Shown: positions 17,273 through 25,683, counted from the stretch's first letter. The stretch is 40,931 nucleotides of DNA from Deltaproteobacteria bacterium (GCA_011526105.1 WYAZ01000167.1:1-40931), one strand, 5' to 3'. Numbers and translations are program-made. The notes: generated from the sequence alone by a model not told the origin.

Positions 17273-17688
17273 GGGTCGAGTCCTCACGTCTGGGTTCGCG
17301 CGACGCAGAACCGTCCCAGATCTACACCGCGCCCGAAGGAATCCCAGGCTTCACCGGTCGCAGATTCCTCATCGAAGCCCCAGAAGGGCTCTCGAGGCCT
17401 TTCTGGCTTCAGTCGCTGGAGGATCCTTCGCAGTCTCTGCTGCTTATCGACCCCGTCCGCCTCGACCCGACCTACGCGCCGGCGCCGAACCCCGCCACAA
17501 CCCTGCTCGGCGAGTCGGCGCTGCTGGTCCGGGTGGTCGCCTGGCCGGCCGAAGAGGAGGGTAAACTCTATGCGAACCTCTTCTCGCCGGTCTGGATCGC
17601 CCCGGAAGGCCAACGCCTGGCCCAGCTCCCGATGGTGGGCAGCGGACAGCTCGTCAAAGCGGTCTTCGAGCTGTCCGCGCTCGGATAG
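17269..17688 (+). CDS. fliW: FliW, antagonist of CsrA
   Basis: 139 residues with FliW family marks: PEGIPGF near the start, PFWLQSLEDPSQSLLLIDP in the middle, then a Tyr-Ala-Asn-Leu segment (KLYANLFSPVWI). In other bacteria FliW binds CsrA and is released by flagellin, so that flagellin translation rises only when needed. The start is a GTG at 17269 overlapping the csrA stop (GTGA). No flagellar genes are visible in this window, so the partner that titrates FliW here is not shown. The family call is good; a role in motility is inference. Confidence 0.88.
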   Translation: MRVESSRLGSRDAEPSQIYTAPEGIPGFTGRRFLIEAPEGLSRPFWLQSLEDPSQSLLLIDPVRLDPTYAPAPNPATTLLGESALLVRVVAWPAEEEGKLYANLFSPVWIAPEGQRLAQLPMVGSGQLVKAVFELSALG

Positions 17689-17735
17689 CCGGGTCGCTCG
17701 CCGTCTGTTAGCCTCGAAACTCGGAGTCCATCCTC

Positions 17736-18245
17736 TTGATCGAGCTCTTCACCTTCCTCGAGCGCAACAAGGCGGAGATCATCGACGATCTGGTCGAGCG
17801 CATCCCCGCGACCGTGCCCTCCTACCGCAAGGTGCCGGCCTCGGAGCTGCGTCAGACCCTCGAACACCTCATGGAGGCCTACGGCGACTTCTTGGTGACC
17901 GGTGAGCCCGACACCATGACCTCGGTGCTCCGCTACATCACCAAGGTGCGCGCGCAGCAGAGCTTTCGGCTCTCTGATGTCCTGCGTTCGTTGCTGCTCA
18001 TTCCGCCCGCGATTCGAGAGCGCCTCCAAGAAGACTTTCGGGACAACGGCCGCGAAGACGCGAGGGATCAGTTCAACGAGGCCATGAGCAAGTTCGAAGA
18101 GACCACGTACAACGCGGTCTGTCTCTTCACCGACATCTTCCAGGAATACCTGATGAACATGCTGAACGAGCACCAGGAGTACCTGAAGAAGACGAATCAA
18201 AAGTTCGGGGTCGACCTGTCCAAGTTCATCTTGTTCAAGGGTTGA
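17736..18245 (+). CDS. Stand-alone RsbRD_N-like sensor domain
   Basis: 169 residues, all helical, matching the N-terminal sensory domain of RsbR-like and related bacterial regulators: KAEIIDDLVERIP near the start, ELRQTLEHLMEAYGDFL, then SFRLSDVLRSLLLIPPAIRE. There is no STAS, kinase or DNA-binding part attached, so it probably works by binding a partner. The start is a TTG at 17736 with GGAG 9 bases upstream. The next gene begins 3 bases after its stop. The family call is moderately sure; the signal and partner are unknown. Confidence 0.72.
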   Translation: MIELFTFLERNKAEIIDDLVERIPATVPSYRKVPASELRQTLEHLMEAYGDFLVTGEPDTMTSVLRYITKVRAQQSFRLSDVLRSLLLIPPAIRERLQEDFRDNGREDARDQFNEAMSKFEETTYNAVCLFTDIFQEYLMNMLNEHQEYLKKTNQKFGVDLSKFILFKG

Positions 18246-18248
18246 ACC

Positions 18249-19052
18249 ATGGCCGAACCGCCTCGCGACGGCGCGAAGCCAAAGGGCCCGCCCAAGCCAC
18301 AAGAGAAGCCGAGCCCAAACAGCGGAAGCTTCACGCCTCGAGATGTGCTCGAAGGCTTCGTCGATCCGCATCGGCCCGAGGCGCGAATCACGGCGCCTGA
18401 GCGGCCAGCGAAGGCTCGCGACAAAGACGAAGACCTCGGGCAGTTCACCGCACAGGCGGTGCTCGCGGGCACGGTCAGCCCGCATGCGCCGAGCGCGAGT
18501 CCCACTTCCGCCAAGAACAAGAAGCGCGAGCTGATGCTGCCCGATCTGGATGACGGCGAGCCCAGGCCCCCGCCTTTTCTGAATCCGTTTCAGTCGATGA
18601 AGGATATCTACTTCAAGGTGAAAGGCCGAGCGAGCCGGCGCACGCAGGAGCTCCTCGAAGGACCGGACCTCGAAGACCTCGTGAACGACCTGGTCGCGCT
18701 GAATCAGGATCCGGTGCTCTCCAGAAGAACCGAAGCCCGGCTCTCGGGGCCCATCCAGAAGGCGCTCGGTGACGACCCGGGCCCGCTGCTTCACGGGCTG
18801 AACGACCCTCGCCTCGCCGAACCTTGGCGTCTGTTCCTCGAGGGCTGGGACATCTGGGTGCCGGACAAGGGCGAAGGCGTCGAGCTCTTCTGGGAGGGCG
18901 AGACCGAGGACGACGATGGTGATGCCGTCGAGATCCTCTGGGTGCTGCGCAAGCGCACCGGCGAGCTCGAGCTCGAGGCCAAGCTGGGCAAGCTGTCGGA
19001 CCTCATCACCTTCGACGGGAGCTCCTTCTTCCGTCTGAGGAACAAGGTGTGA
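18249..19052 (+). CDS. Uncharacterised protein with disordered N-terminus
   Basis: 267 residues. The first ~110 are rich in Pro, Lys, Ala and Asp and probably unfolded. They contain two similar short segments, FTPRDVLEGFVDPHRPEA and FTAQAVLAGTVSPHAP, which look like an imperfect repeat. The C-terminal half is folded (LRLAEPWRLFLEGWDIWVP-like region, then a beta-rich end LVTFD-like, TFDGSSFFRLRN). The ATG follows the RsbRD_N-like gene by 3 bases, and its TGA overlaps a GTG of the next gene. No known family was recognised. It probably works with its neighbours. Confidence 0.75.
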   Translation: MAEPPRDGAKPKGPPKPQEKPSPNSGSFTPRDVLEGFVDPHRPEARITAPERPAKARDKDEDLGQFTAQAVLAGTVSPHAPSASPTSAKNKKRELMLPDLDDGEPRPPPFLNPFQSMKDIYFKVKGRASRRTQELLEGPDLEDLVNDLVALNQDPVLSRRTEARLSGPIQKALGDDPGPLLHGLNDPRLAEPWRLFLEGWDIWVPDKGEGVELFWEGETEDDDGDAVEILWVLRKRTGELELEAKLGKLSDLITFDGSSFFRLRNKV

Positions 19053-19057
19053 AGGAG
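19052..19057 (+). promoter_or_regulatory. Ribosome-binding site of the zinc-ribbon/TPR gene
   Basis: AAGGAG, nine bases before ATG 19067. It favours that ATG over the GTG at 19049, which overlaps the upstream stop. Confidence 0.55.
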
Positions 19058-19066
19058 TCCAAGACC

Positions 19067-20722
19067 ATGCAGTGCCCTCAGTGCGCGTCCGAGGTGCACA
19101 AAACCGCGTGGATCTGCCCCTTCTGCGAGTACATCCTCGACCCCTCGGTCCTGGCCGAAGGGGACGATTCGGATGCCCTGCTCGCAGAGTCTTTCGAGAC
19201 CAGCGATGGCGCGCCAGAGGCGGTCATCCTCGGCGACGTCACCGTCGACCCCGACGACTTCCAGCTCATCCCCGGCGCCGGGACGGACAGCCACGGACGC
19301 ACCGCGACCTTCCTCTTTTACACCACCGGCGCGACCTCTCGCATCGTGCGCCCGGAGGCGATCCCGAAGCTCTCCGAGATGACGCTCACGCACCGCTCTC
19401 CGACGACCCCCTATGAGGACTTCATCCTGGGCCTGATCGACGGTCGCCGGACGGTGCGCGTGATTCAGAAGGAATCGGGCCTGTCCCCCCAGGAGGTCAT
19501 GATCTCTCTGCTCACGCTGATCGACAAACGCATCGTCGAAGTGACGGGAACGGAGTCGCGCCGGTATCGCGTAGAGCCGCTCCCCGAGTCGACGTCGGCG
19601 GAGGAGCCCACGGTCGCCCGGCACGCGCCCTCTGCGCCCAACCTCGTCATCCCCACCGATCTGGCCGTGGGTGATGAAGAGGAGATCACGCAGCACTCGG
19701 AGGTCGAGGTTCGGCCACCGTCCCGATCCGTGTCCAAGGCGCCCACGCATCCCATCGATGCGGGCATGGTCGAAGCGTCGCGCCCGCTCACGCCCGAGGA
19801 GCAGCCGGACGCATTCCTCGATGAGGTGACCCCGGACGGACCTTTGGAGCCCGAATCGCCTCCGGAGGAACCTCCCAGAGAGGACACCGAGGATCGAATC
19901 ATTCGGCCCCGAACCCCGCTGCCCCTGCTGTCGGAGGAGCTCGTGGTTCCGAGCGACGTCGGCGACGACGACGTCGAGGAAGTCGCGGCGGTTCGCGCGA
20001 TGCCGGAGCGCGAGGAGAGAGCGCCGGTTCGAGACCCCAGCGCAGTGAAGCAGCAGCGCCGAGAGGCCGCCGCGGCCGCGAGAAGGCGGGGAGCGGAGGC
20101 GCGTGGGAATCGCCCGTCGACAGCCGGGCCCTCGCGTGAGTCACAACCTCCACCCGAGGCCGCTGCTGCGAGCGTCGAGGCCGCCAGAACGCGTCCGCCC
20201 ACACCTATCGATCCGGTTCGCATGGCGAAAGGCCAGAAGCTCTACGACCAAGCCTTGAAGGACAAAGCGGCCGGAAACCTGATCTCGGCCAAGATGAACC
20301 TCAAGCTGGCCCTCACCTTCGACCCGACCAACCCGATGATTCGGCAGGCGATGGAGGAGGTCTCCAAGAGCAACCCGGAACAGGCCGCCTCTCGCGCGAA
20401 GATGTTCTACGACAAGGCCACCACCGCTGAGCGTCTCGGTGATGTGGCGGGCGCCATCGACTACCTCGAACAGGCCCTCGCGGAAGCCAAGGATGCGGCC
20501 TACTACAACCGCCTCGGCGTCCTGCTCGCGACGAAGAAACACGAGTTCCTGCGAGCGCAGGAGCTGCTCGAGGAGGCCCTTCAGCGATCTCCCGGGAACG
20601 CGACCTACGAACAAAACCTCGGAAAGATCCTGCAGCTCGCGGCGAAGGCGGAGGTGGAGGCCCGAGAGGATCGCACTCCAAAGAAGAAGGGTCTCCTCGG
20701 ATTCCTGGGCCGCAAGAAGTGA
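19067..20722 (+). CDS. Zinc-ribbon, winged-helix-like and TPR protein
   Basis: 551 residues. The protein begins with a zinc ribbon: CPQC at 3-6 and CPFC at 17-20. A region at about 115-170 looks like the winged-helix-type segment seen in DUF4388-like regulators (FILGLIDGRRTVRVIQKESG, MISLLTLIDKRIVEV). The middle is acidic/Pro-rich and probably disordered (about 180-380). The C-terminus has TPR repeats (GQKLYDQALKDKAAGNLISA; AKMFYDKATTAERLGDVAGA; LEEALQRSPGNATYEQNLGK) and a basic end. It may be a scaffold or regulator in the cytoplasm. It is last in the run that starts with csrA. Domain calls are moderately sure, function unknown. Confidence 0.75.
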   Translation: MQCPQCASEVHKTAWICPFCEYILDPSVLAEGDDSDALLAESFETSDGAPEAVILGDVTVDPDDFQLIPGAGTDSHGRTATFLFYTTGATSRIVRPEAIPKLSEMTLTHRSPTTPYEDFILGLIDGRRTVRVIQKESGLSPQEVMISLLTLIDKRIVEVTGTESRRYRVEPLPESTSAEEPTVARHAPSAPNLVIPTDLAVGDEEEITQHSEVEVRPPSRSVSKAPTHPIDAGMVEASRPLTPEEQPDAFLDEVTPDGPLEPESPPEEPPREDTEDRIIRPRTPLPLLSEELVVPSDVGDDDVEEVAAVRAMPEREERAPVRDPSAVKQQRREAAAAARRRGAEARGNRPSTAGPSRESQPPPEAAAASVEAARTRPPTPIDPVRMAKGQKLYDQALKDKAAGNLISAKMNLKLALTFDPTNPMIRQAMEEVSKSNPEQAASRAKMFYDKATTAERLGDVAGAIDYLEQALAEAKDAAYYNRLGVLLATKKHEFLRAQELLEEALQRSPGNATYEQNLGKILQLAAKAEVEAREDRTPKKKGLLGFLGRKK

Positions 20723-20810
20723 CATCTGCCCTTCGGAGCCCGGGTTTCGCCGAGGCACGCTCGCCCCTCGACCTCGGACGAAACAGACGCTATTCAGGCG
20801 AACGCTGCTG

Positions 20811-22202
20811 ATGCTCTACACCTTGCTCGTCACGAAGGGGGCCGATGAAGGCCTGAAGGTACCGCTCCGCTCCGGCAGGCTCACCGTGGGCCGAGCGCCG
20901 GACAACGGCCTCATCCTCACCGACCCGTCGGTCTTGCCCAGGCATTTCACGGTGGCCTTCGAGGACGGGGGCTGGAGGTGCCTGACGACGGAGCGGAAGG
21001 CCACGGTCCTGGTCGACCGTCGCTGGTCCCATCCCAAGACCGGCCAGCGGGGGGCCCGGATCTTCGTTGGAAACTCCCAACTCCTTCTAGTTCCAGGCGA
21101 AATCGACGTCGGCACCGCACGTAAAGCCTGTGAGGGTCTAGACATCGACGAGGAAACGCTGCGAGATGAGGCGGTCACAACGGTCGGGCACGAGGGCTAC
21201 TCGTTCCGATACGACATGACGGGTCGAGCCGAACGCGTGGGGAACAACGGAGAGAAGGGTCGGCCGCCCAAGAGCTCGGGGCGTCGAAGCGGCGAACAAC
21301 CCACCCAGCGGAGCAGCGGCAAAGAAAGCACCCAGATGTTCGACGCCGGGGCGAGCATGATGCGCGTGCCGCCGGTGCTCGAACCTCAACGAGGCTCTGG
21401 CTCCAGTGCAAATCCCAGCAGCGGCGGACGGAGCGCCCGCGGGGGCTGGAACGCGACCTCGGGCGGCGAGGTGCCGAAGAGCCGCGCGCTGGTCAAAGGC
21501 CAGCAGATCTCGCTCACCGACACAGCGGTCGGCGCCATGCCCTCCCGCTCTCGAGACCTCGCGGTGCTCTATGAGAAGGATGGCGCCTTCGCGGCCGAGC
21601 TGCGCATCCTCGCGACCCGACTCGAGGAGCTCAAGAACACCTTCGGTTACCGCTCCTTCCTCGTGACCTCCGCTGGGCAAGGGGATGGAAAGACGGTCGT
21701 CGCCGCAAACCTGGCGCTCATCATGAGCGAGGACCCAGAGCGCCGCATCGCGCTCGTGGACGCCAACTTCCGAGGGCCACGAGCCGCCGACCTCTTCAAC
21801 CTCGACAAGTCGCGAGGCATCCTCTCTGCCATCTCGGGTGAACGCCCGCTCTCCGAGTGCGTCGCGCGTGTCGTCGGTCGCAACCTGATCGTGCTTCACG
21901 CCGGGGGCGAACATAAGAACCCGGCCGCGGTGTTGTCGGACCCGAGGTTCAAGGCGCTCCTCGCCGAGCTCTCGCAGGCCATCGACTTCATGATCATCGA
22001 CGCACCGGCGGCCATTCCGCACGCCGACGTCTCTCTTCTGACCCAGCATGTCGACGCCGTGTTCATGACGGTCGCGGCCCACAAGACCGAGCGTGCGGCC
22101 TTGGATCGGGCCCTGAACACCGTCGGCCGGAGCCGCGTAGTGGGCTCCATCTTCGTCAACCGCGAGGCAGAGAAGCCCAAGAAGAAGGCCGCCGCCAAGT
22201 AA
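20811..22202 (+). CDS. FHA domain fused to BY-kinase/CpsD-like P-loop ATPase
   Basis: 463 residues. An FHA-like domain lies at about 1-95 (VGRAPDNGLILTDPS, RHFTV). The usual Ser of the SxxH motif is replaced by Leu, so phospho-Thr binding is uncertain. A Ser/Gly/Arg-rich linker (about 140-225) joins it to a Wzc/CpsD-type tyrosine-kinase-like domain: Walker A SAGQGDGKT (287-295), Walker A' ALVDANFR (314-321, Asn for the usual second Asp) and Walker B FMIIDAPA (393-400). The C-terminus is KKKAAAK, with no Tyr cluster for autophosphorylation, and there are no membrane helices. BY-kinases control polysaccharide polymerisation. The next two genes are polysaccharide genes, which supports such a role. 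Confidence 0.8.
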   Translation: MLYTLLVTKGADEGLKVPLRSGRLTVGRAPDNGLILTDPSVLPRHFTVAFEDGGWRCLTTERKATVLVDRRWSHPKTGQRGARIFVGNSQLLLVPGEIDVGTARKACEGLDIDEETLRDEAVTTVGHEGYSFRYDMTGRAERVGNNGEKGRPPKSSGRRSGEQPTQRSSGKESTQMFDAGASMMRVPPVLEPQRGSGSSANPSSGGRSARGGWNATSGGEVPKSRALVKGQQISLTDTAVGAMPSRSRDLAVLYEKDGAFAAELRILATRLEELKNTFGYRSFLVTSAGQGDGKTVVAANLALIMSEDPERRIALVDANFRGPRAADLFNLDKSRGILSAISGERPLSECVARVVGRNLIVLHAGGEHKNPAAVLSDPRFKALLAELSQAIDFMIIDAPAAIPHADVSLLTQHVDAVFMTVAAHKTERAALDRALNTVGRSRVVGSIFVNREAEKPKKKAAAK

Positions 22203-22246
22203 CCTGGTGGCCCCAAGCCTTGTCTGCCCGAGAAAAGCTCTCGCTC

Positions 22247-23092
22247 ATGAAGAACGCGATGACCGTGGACGTGGAGGAGTACTTCACTGTCCAGTCCCTG
22301 GCCGAGCGCGTGCCGCGCGAACAGTGGCCGGCTCACCCGCTGCGCGCCGACCAAGAGACGATGCGGATCCTCGACCTCTTCGACGCGCATTCCGTCAAGG
22401 CCACGTTCTTCGTGCTGGGTTGGGTCGGTGAACGCCACCCGTCGTTGGTAAAGACCATCCACGCTCGAGGACACGAGGTCGCCGCCCACTCGTACTGGCA
22501 CCGACTCGTCTTCGAGATGACTCCGGACGAGTTCCGAGAGGACACCCGGCGCACGAAGAGCCTCCTCGAAGACCTCACGGGGGCAGAGGTCATCGGATAC
22601 CGTGCCCCCACCTATTCCGTCACTCGCGCGTCCCTGTGGGCGCACGAGATCCTCGCGGAGGAAGGCTTCCTGTACTCGAGCTCGGTCTTCCCCATCACAC
22701 ACGACCGCTACGGCATCGCTGACTATCCGCGCTTTGCCCAGAAGCTCTCGGTCGGCGAACGCCAGATCTGGGAGTGGCCGATGACCACCCTCCGCGTGGG
22801 CAACCGGAACCTCCCCGTCGCTGGCGGCGGCTATCTCCGGCTCCTCCCCGCCTCCGCGATCTCGCGTGCTCTCGCCCGCGTGAACAAAGAGGAAGCCCAG
22901 CCGGTGATCGTCTATCTACACCCCTGGGAGATCGACCCCGAGATCCCGCGGTATCATCAAGGGGTGCTCAAGGACCTCCGAGGCTACATCGGCCTAGGCC
23001 GTATGCTCGGGAAGCTCGAGCACCTGCTCGAGACGCTCGAGTTCGATCGAGTCGACCGAATCTTGGACCTCGGCCAAAGAGGAGCGGCATGA
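22247..23092 (+). CDS. Polysaccharide deacetylase, XrtA-locus type
   Basis: About 281 residues of NodB-homology fold. Motifs: TVDVEEYF (first catalytic region, with Glu where many have Asp), the zinc His motif GHEVAAHSYWHRL, YRAPTYSV, and a C-terminal YLHPWEIDPE. This set is typical of the deacetylase family found beside exosortase A/PEP-CTERM gene clusters and includes the DUF3473 extension. It should remove N-acetyl groups from a sugar polymer. The ATG at 22247 matches family starts (MKNAMTVDVEEYF); a TTG at 22220 is possible. The stop overlaps the glycosyltransferase start (ATGA). Confidence 0.9.
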   Translation: MKNAMTVDVEEYFTVQSLAERVPREQWPAHPLRADQETMRILDLFDAHSVKATFFVLGWVGERHPSLVKTIHARGHEVAAHSYWHRLVFEMTPDEFREDTRRTKSLLEDLTGAEVIGYRAPTYSVTRASLWAHEILAEEGFLYSSSVFPITHDRYGIADYPRFAQKLSVGERQIWEWPMTTLRVGNRNLPVAGGGYLRLLPASAISRALARVNKEEAQPVIVYLHPWEIDPEIPRYHQGVLKDLRGYIGLGRMLGKLEHLLETLEFDRVDRILDLGQRGAA

Positions 23093-24321
23093 GCACGCAG
23101 AGCAGGCAACTGTCCATCTTGGCGCTCGTGCATCGAGTACCGTTCCCCCCCAACAAGGGAGAGAAGATCCGCGCCTACCAAGAGCTCAAGTTCCTCGCTG
23201 AGCAGGGTCATCACATCGATCTGCTCACCTTCGCAGACGTCAAAGAGGACCGGTCATACGGACCCGAACTCTCCAAGATCTGCCGCCGCGTTCGGATCAT
23301 TCCGAAGAACAAGAAGCTCGGCCGCCTTCGCTCCGGCTGGACGCTGCCGGTCGGCCGACCGCTGTCCGTCGGGTACTTCCACAGCTTCCGCATGTCGCGT
23401 GTGTTGTCTCGCTGGCTCGACGAGACACACTACGACGTGGCGTTTTGTTACTCGTCCCCCATGGCCGAGTACGTCCGGCATCTCGCGCTCCCCAAGGTGA
23501 TGGACTTCGTCGACGTGGACTCGGACAAGTGGCGGCAGTATGCCGAGCACACGAAGCAGCCGATGAAGTCGGTGTACAAGCTCGAGGCGCACCTGCTTTC
23601 CGACTACGAACGAGCGATCGCCGAGAGCTTCGAGGCCTCGGTGCTCGTCTCTGAGGCTGAGGTCGGCGCGTTTCGCAAAGTCGCCCCCGACGCCAAACAG
23701 ATCGTGTCCGTCCCCAACGGCGTCGATACCGCGTTCTTCGGCCAGACCGTGCGAACCCCGGAGCCGGCGGAACGGCCCCTGCTCGTCTTCGTGGGGCAGA
23801 TGGACTACTTCGCCAATGTCGACGCTGTCATCTGGTTCGCAAACTCGGTCTTCCCACGGATTCGAGCCAAGCGGCCCAACGCACGCTTTCGCATCGTGGG
23901 TCGCGCGCCGACCGCGGAGGTGAAAGCACTCGCCGACCTTCCGGGCGTGGAGGTGACTGGCGGGGTCGCGGATGTGCGTGACCATCTCGCGGTCGCCACG
24001 ATCGCCGTGGCCCCTCTGCGCATCGCGCGGGGGATTCAGAACAAAGTGCTCGAAGCGATGGCGGCTTGCGTCCCGGTGGTCGCCTCTCCGAACGCTTTTG
24101 AGGGCATCGACGGGGTCGCGGGAGAAGACGCGCTCGTGGCCGAATCCGAGGCGCCGATGGCGCAGGCGGTGGAGCGTGTCTTGTCGGAACCGGGCCTGGG
24201 CGTAGCACTCGCCAAAAAAGCGCGTACCCTCGTCGAGCAAAGGTACGCGTGGGCACCGGCCATGGCGCGATTGGAAGCGCTGCTCCTGGCGGCGGCAGAG
24301 TCGCGTCCCCCCGCGCGCTGA
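23089..24321 (+). CDS. Glycosyltransferase, TIGR03087-like (exosortase-associated)
   Basis: 410 residues with a GT-B fold. The N-terminal domain starts LALVHRVPFPPNKGEKIRAY, typical of the sugar transferase family found in exosortase-linked polysaccharide loci. The C-terminal domain has NGVDTAFF, VGQMDYFANVDAV and APLRIARGIQNKVLEAMA, the last being the nucleotide-sugar binding region with the conserved Glu. It probably adds a sugar to a lipid-linked exopolysaccharide precursor at the inner face of the membrane. GAGGAG lies 4 bases before the ATG, which overlaps the deacetylase stop. It ends 3 bases from the convergent PilZ-like gene. Confidence 0.9.
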   Translation: MSTQSRQLSILALVHRVPFPPNKGEKIRAYQELKFLAEQGHHIDLLTFADVKEDRSYGPELSKICRRVRIIPKNKKLGRLRSGWTLPVGRPLSVGYFHSFRMSRVLSRWLDETHYDVAFCYSSPMAEYVRHLALPKVMDFVDVDSDKWRQYAEHTKQPMKSVYKLEAHLLSDYERAIAESFEASVLVSEAEVGAFRKVAPDAKQIVSVPNGVDTAFFGQTVRTPEPAERPLLVFVGQMDYFANVDAVIWFANSVFPRIRAKRPNARFRIVGRAPTAEVKALADLPGVEVTGGVADVRDHLAVATIAVAPLRIARGIQNKVLEAMAACVPVVASPNAFEGIDGVAGEDALVAESEAPMAQAVERVLSEPGLGVALAKKARTLVEQRYAWAPAMARLEALLLAAAESRPPAR

Positions 24322-24324
24322 GTC

Positions 24325-24690
24325 TCACTCGAGGTCGGAGACGAGCTGGCGTAGGACTTCGGGGTCCGGGGGCGGTACGCTCAAGAGTCGAGCCTCCAAA
24401 CGCTGCGTGCTCGGCGACGGCGTCCCCGCCCATCGGCGGAAGGCTTGGCGGAGCGGCGCCGGCTGATCCGGCAAGAGCTCGAAGCCGAGCAGACCACCCG
24501 CCACCACCGTGACCCGAGCCTCGGCCCAGTAGTCGTAGCCGTCCGGGTCGGTGATGGAGAGCTTGAGCAGACGCCCGAGCTCGAGGGGTTCGCTGCAGCG
24601 GGTGAGCACCCCGAGGACCGAGAACTCGATGACCGGCGCATCGATCTTGCGCTCGGCCTGGATACGAACGGTCTTGGGTGCAGCCACCAC
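24325..24690 (-). CDS. Small divergent PilZ-like protein
   Basis: About 121 residues. The pattern fits a PilZ beta-barrel: an early Arg-rich segment (RIQAERK), then VIEFSVLGVLTR in the place of the [DN]xSxxG motif, then alternating strands (LLKLSITDPDGYDYWAEARV, GGLLGFELLP). The c-di-GMP-binding Arg spacing and the Asp/Asn are not standard, so ligand binding is doubtful. The start is a GTG at 24690 (or 24687); no good ribosome-binding site. It is the last gene of the long minus-strand operon, 56 bases after the MiaE-like gene. Moderate to low confidence in the family. Confidence 0.5.
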   Translation of the reverse strand: MVAAPKTVRIQAERKIDAPVIEFSVLGVLTRCSEPLELGRLLKLSITDPDGYDYWAEARVTVVAGGLLGFELLPDQPAPLRQAFRRWAGTPSPSTQRLEARLLSVPPPDPEVLRQLVSDLE

Positions 24691-24746
24691 CGACCATGGT
24701 AGTCGGAGCCTCCCGGCCCGGCAACCGTCCATGGGGCCCTCGAAGC

Positions 24747-25325
24747 TCAGTCGTTGTGCAGCCGGGGTTCCTCGGGGAGTGTGCCGAAAATCCCGGCCTC
24801 GTGCAGCGCGAGCTCGTGCAAACGGGCCCTCACGCTCGGCTCGTCGAAGATGCGGACCGCGAGATCGTAGTAGAGGCGGTGATGGCGTGCCTCGGAGCTC
24901 AGGAGCCCAAGGTACAGATCCTGAAGGGGCCCCGTCGGCAGAGCCTGGGAGAGCAGCTTCATACGTTCGCAGCTCCGTGCCTCGATGAGGCCCGAGGTGA
25001 GGAGCCCATCCATGAGGCGCACCGGCTCGGTCTTGCGTTCTGCTGCCCGGAGCTTGCCTAGGTATGGGCTCGGCCGAAGCTGCCGGTAGGTCTGACCGCG
25101 CGACTCGAGGATGCCGAGCACCTGCTCGAAGTGTTCGAGTTCTTCTCTTGCCAGTTCCGAGAGCGGTCGGTGGAGGACGGAGTGCTCCGGATAGCGAAAG
25201 ATGAACTGCAGCGCGTTCGATGCCGCCTTCTTCTCGAGATGCGCGTGATCCAGCAGGATCTCGTCCATGTGCTCGGCGGCGCGAACCGCCCAACCCGGCT
25301 CCGTGTCGCGGGCGAGGTGCAGCAT
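24747..25325 (-). CDS. miaE: MiaE-like tRNA hydroxylase
   Basis: 192 residues forming a ferritin-like four-helix diiron protein. Likely iron ligands sit in EILLDHAHLEKKAA, EELEHF and EARHHRLYY; the last two are ExxH motifs. MiaE hydroxylates the isopentenyl group of 2-methylthio-N6-isopentenyladenosine at position 37 of tRNAs that read UNN codons. The sequence HMDEILLDHAHLEKKAAS is typical of the family. The ATG shares one base with the stop of the dehydratase gene (TGATG). It fits the tRNA-modification theme of the operon, which also holds mnmA. Confidence 0.88.
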   Translation of the reverse strand: MLHLARDTEPGWAVRAAEHMDEILLDHAHLEKKAASNALQFIFRYPEHSVLHRPLSELAREELEHFEQVLGILESRGQTYRQLRPSPYLGKLRAAERKTEPVRLMDGLLTSGLIEARSCERMKLLSQALPTGPLQDLYLGLLSSEARHHRLYYDLAVRIFDEPSVRARLHELALHEAGIFGTLPEEPRLHND

Positions 25326-25654
25326 CAGCCCCTCGGAAGCAGGTCGATCTTGGCTGCGAGCACGAAGTCGCTTTCGGTCAGGCCGTCGATCGCGTGGGTG
25401 TAGATGTCGATCCGAGCCTTGCCCCAGGTGAGATAGATGTCCGGGTGATGACCTTCGCTCTCGGCGATTTCACCCACGCGATTGACGTGCGCCAAGGCCT
25501 TCGCGAAGTCCGGAAACACAAAGTTCCTCGTAAGGTGGTGCTGGTCGACCACACGCCAGCCGTCGAGCTGCGCGAGCAGCCGCGCGACGTCTTCCGCGGG
25601 TAGAGGAGGAACGTCGCCGCGACAAGGAACGCAGGATTTTTCGGAGAGACCCAT
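25325..25654 (-). CDS. Pterin-4a-carbinolamine dehydratase
   Basis: 109 residues. The N-terminus CVPCRGDVPPL matches the short motif of bacterial pterin carbinolamine dehydratases. The active-site region is EGHHPDIYLTWGKARIDIYT, followed by THAIDGLTESDF; the His-His pair and the Trp-Gly are conserved. The enzyme recycles 4a-hydroxytetrahydropterin to quinonoid dihydropterin for aromatic amino-acid hydroxylases; some homologues also act in molybdopterin or folate metabolism. No hydroxylase gene is nearby. The ATG at 25654 was chosen because it gives the family N-terminus. Confidence 0.92.
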   Translation of the reverse strand: MGLSEKSCVPCRGDVPPLPAEDVARLLAQLDGWRVVDQHHLTRNFVFPDFAKALAHVNRVGEIAESEGHHPDIYLTWGKARIDIYTHAIDGLTESDFVLAAKIDLLPRG

Positions 25655-25683
25655 GCTCGTGTCCCTGCCACGAGCGGGCGCGA

